Source of the DNA: CALRQJ02 sp943370285
Lineage (GTDB): Bacteria > Bacteroidota > Bacteroidia > Chitinophagales > Chitinophagaceae
NCBI GenBank assembly: GCA_943370285.1
Contig: CALRQJ020000008.1
Location: 62,001-126,000 of the forward strand
Reading direction: 5' to 3'
DNA length: 64,000 bases
The notes beneath the pieces are model-generated. The model worked only from the letters and a program-made list of their open reading frames with translations. It was not told where the DNA came from and ran no database searches. A program made the translations under genes and the position numbers. Positions 62,982-64,000 of the stretch are shown one piece after another (the stretch's first letter is position 1; each line of letters starts with the position of its first letter).

Positions 62982-64000
62982 ATGAACAAAACGGCAAGTA
63001 AGCTTATACTTTTTAGTATATGCTTTTTTATTATAAATGATATTTTACTGGCCCAAGATCCAAATGCACCTAATGAATTGCTAAAAGATTCAGTCAAGGT
63101 GAATGCATTACTTAAACTGGGCAAAGAGAATGCTAGTGAAGCTCCCGAAAAAGCCATTCAATACGCTAACGAAGCCATTAAACTAGCGGAGCAAATTCAA
63201 TATTATAAGGGTAAAGCCTTAGGCTTAAAAAATATAGGCATCGTTTATTATAACCAAGCTAAAGATGTTGAAGCATTGGATTATTGGAAACAGTCGTTAG
63301 AAATTTTTAAACAGATTAACGATGAAATTGGCGAGGCCAATATCTTAAATAATATCGGCGCAATTTATTTTAATCAAAAAGACCTCATTAAAGCACTTGA
63401 ATATTATTTACAATCGCTGAAACTAGCAGAGAAAACAAAAGACAAACTTCGAATATTAACCGCATTGAATAATGTAGGTGGCGTTTATTTTGAGAAAACA
63501 GCAACTCACGATAAAGCACTAACTTATTTTTTAAAAGCATTGCCCTTAAGTGTAGAGTTAGATGATAAAGAAGCAGTTGGTACCACCTCTGTAAATCTTG
63601 GTGAAATTTATTTTGTACGCAATAATGATTCCCTGGCCTTAAAATATTTCAATCAATCTGCTAGAGCCTTCAATAATTCAACGGGTAGCCCTTATGCTTA
63701 CAATAGCTTAGGAAAAGTGTACAATCGAAAGGGTAATCATAACTTGGCCATTAATTATCACAATAAGGCTTTGGGCATTGCCGAAAAACTAAATAGCAGT
63801 TTAGATATTGTACAGTCGTTAATGGGGTTAGCAAAAACAAATATTTCTAAAAGTGATTTTAAAGCTGCTATTGTATATCTTAAAAAAGCTGAATCAATTG
63901 CTTTTGGCCATAGTTTCTCCGGCGAATTAAAAAGTATTTACGAAAGCTTTTCAAGTGTTTATAGCCAACTGAATGATTACAAGAACGCTTATGTCTATCA
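62982..64000 (+). CDS. Exported TPR protein, N-terminal 339 residues (cut by window edge)
   Basis: The frame is open from the ATG at 62982 to the window end. A signal peptide (NKTASKLILFSICFF...LAQ) precedes a run of tetratricopeptide repeats such as ALGLKNIGIVYYNQAKDVEAL, ANILNNIGAIYFNQKDLIKAL and ALNNVGGVYFEK. In Bacteroidota this N-terminus is typical of membrane sensors ending in a histidine kinase, LuxR-type or adenylate/guanylate cyclase domain, but the C-terminal output lies outside the window. It resembles the TPR kinase at 19524 in design. Confidence 0.82.
   Translation, partial: MNKTASKLILFSICFFIINDILLAQDPNAPNELLKDSVKVNALLKLGKENASEAPEKAIQYANEAIKLAEQIQYYKGKALGLKNIGIVYYNQAKDVEALDYWKQSLEIFKQINDEIGEANILNNIGAIYFNQKDLIKALEYYLQSLKLAEKTKDKLRILTALNNVGGVYFEKTATHDKALTYFLKALPLSVELDDKEAVGTTSVNLGEIYFVRNNDSLALKYFNQSARAFNNSTGSPYAYNSLGKVYNRKGNHNLAINYHNKALGIAEKLNSSLDIVQSLMGLAKTNISKSDFKAAIVYLKKAESIAFGHSFSGELKSIYESFSSVYSQLNDYKNAYVY

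Overview
The window comes from a low-GC, Gram-negative Bacteroidota chromosome, most probably family Chitinophagaceae (inference). The evidence is: a PorP/SprF-type T9SS protein, two large exported proteins with T9SS type A C-terminal sorting domains, SusC-like EVVVVGY motifs, LytS/LytTR two-component pairs, bacillithiol synthesis (BshA), DUF3857/DUF2911/DUF4920/DUF4139 proteins, TAnnTTTG-type -7 promoter boxes, and no consistent Shine-Dalgarno sequences. I found no rRNA, tRNA, CRISPR array, transposase or prophage gene. Almost everything is chromosomal core or envelope biology.

Layout. 0-6.5 kb is mostly minus strand: a truncated subclass B1 metallo-beta-lactamase, a coupled pair of small unknown genes, an alpha/beta hydrolase, malate dehydrogenase, a YkuD_2-type L,D-transpeptidase-like protein and dxs. 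6.7-14.8 kb carries a LytS-type kinase with its LytTR regulator, bshA, an M28 peptidase, an RsmI-like methylase coupled to an EI24 membrane protein, PorP/SprF and upp. 15-25 kb holds a DUF4140/DUF4139 protein, clpB, a second (TPR-sensing) kinase with its LytTR regulator, and a 13-unit propeller-like T9SS cargo protein. 25-38 kb has a serine hydrolase, two coupled DUF3857/transglutaminase-like proteins (one lacking its catalytic residues), queG, a carboxyltransferase, tandem choice-of-anchor-J lipoproteins, a YiiX-like hydrolase, PhzF, RNase H and a DPH6-like ATPase. 38-45 kb has manA, yraN, xerD, an ECF sigma factor overlapping an unusual membrane protein (CarboxypepD_reg plus TonB C-terminal domain), and DUF2911 and DUF4920 proteins. 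45-51.5 kb is rplK-rplA-rplJ-rplL-rpoB, but without secE/nusG upstream and, unexpectedly, without rpoC downstream. 51.7-53.6 kb has ahcY and a divergent Lrp/AsnC regulator.

The most striking locus is 54.1-62.9 kb. One gene there encodes a 2,942-residue T9SS-exported protein. In order it has a beta-helix-like N-terminus, a propeptide-like segment, a subtilase domain whose usual GHGT histidine motif is replaced by a DEGR motif, an IPT-like domain and three MBG domains. The second MBG domain is split by an array of 15 exact copies of the hexapeptide SRALVN plus degenerate relatives. Five HYR-type modules follow, each split by an inserted domain (LamG, C-type lectin, C-type lectin, a large beta-rich domain, LamG), and the protein ends in a sorting domain. 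I do not recognise the SRALVN array as any described repeat family. It and the nested-domain architecture are the best candidates for something undescribed.

Starts: ATG codons at signal peptides or at family-typical N-termini were preferred over longer open frames beginning at TTG/GTG or at upstream ATGs. Each such choice is noted.
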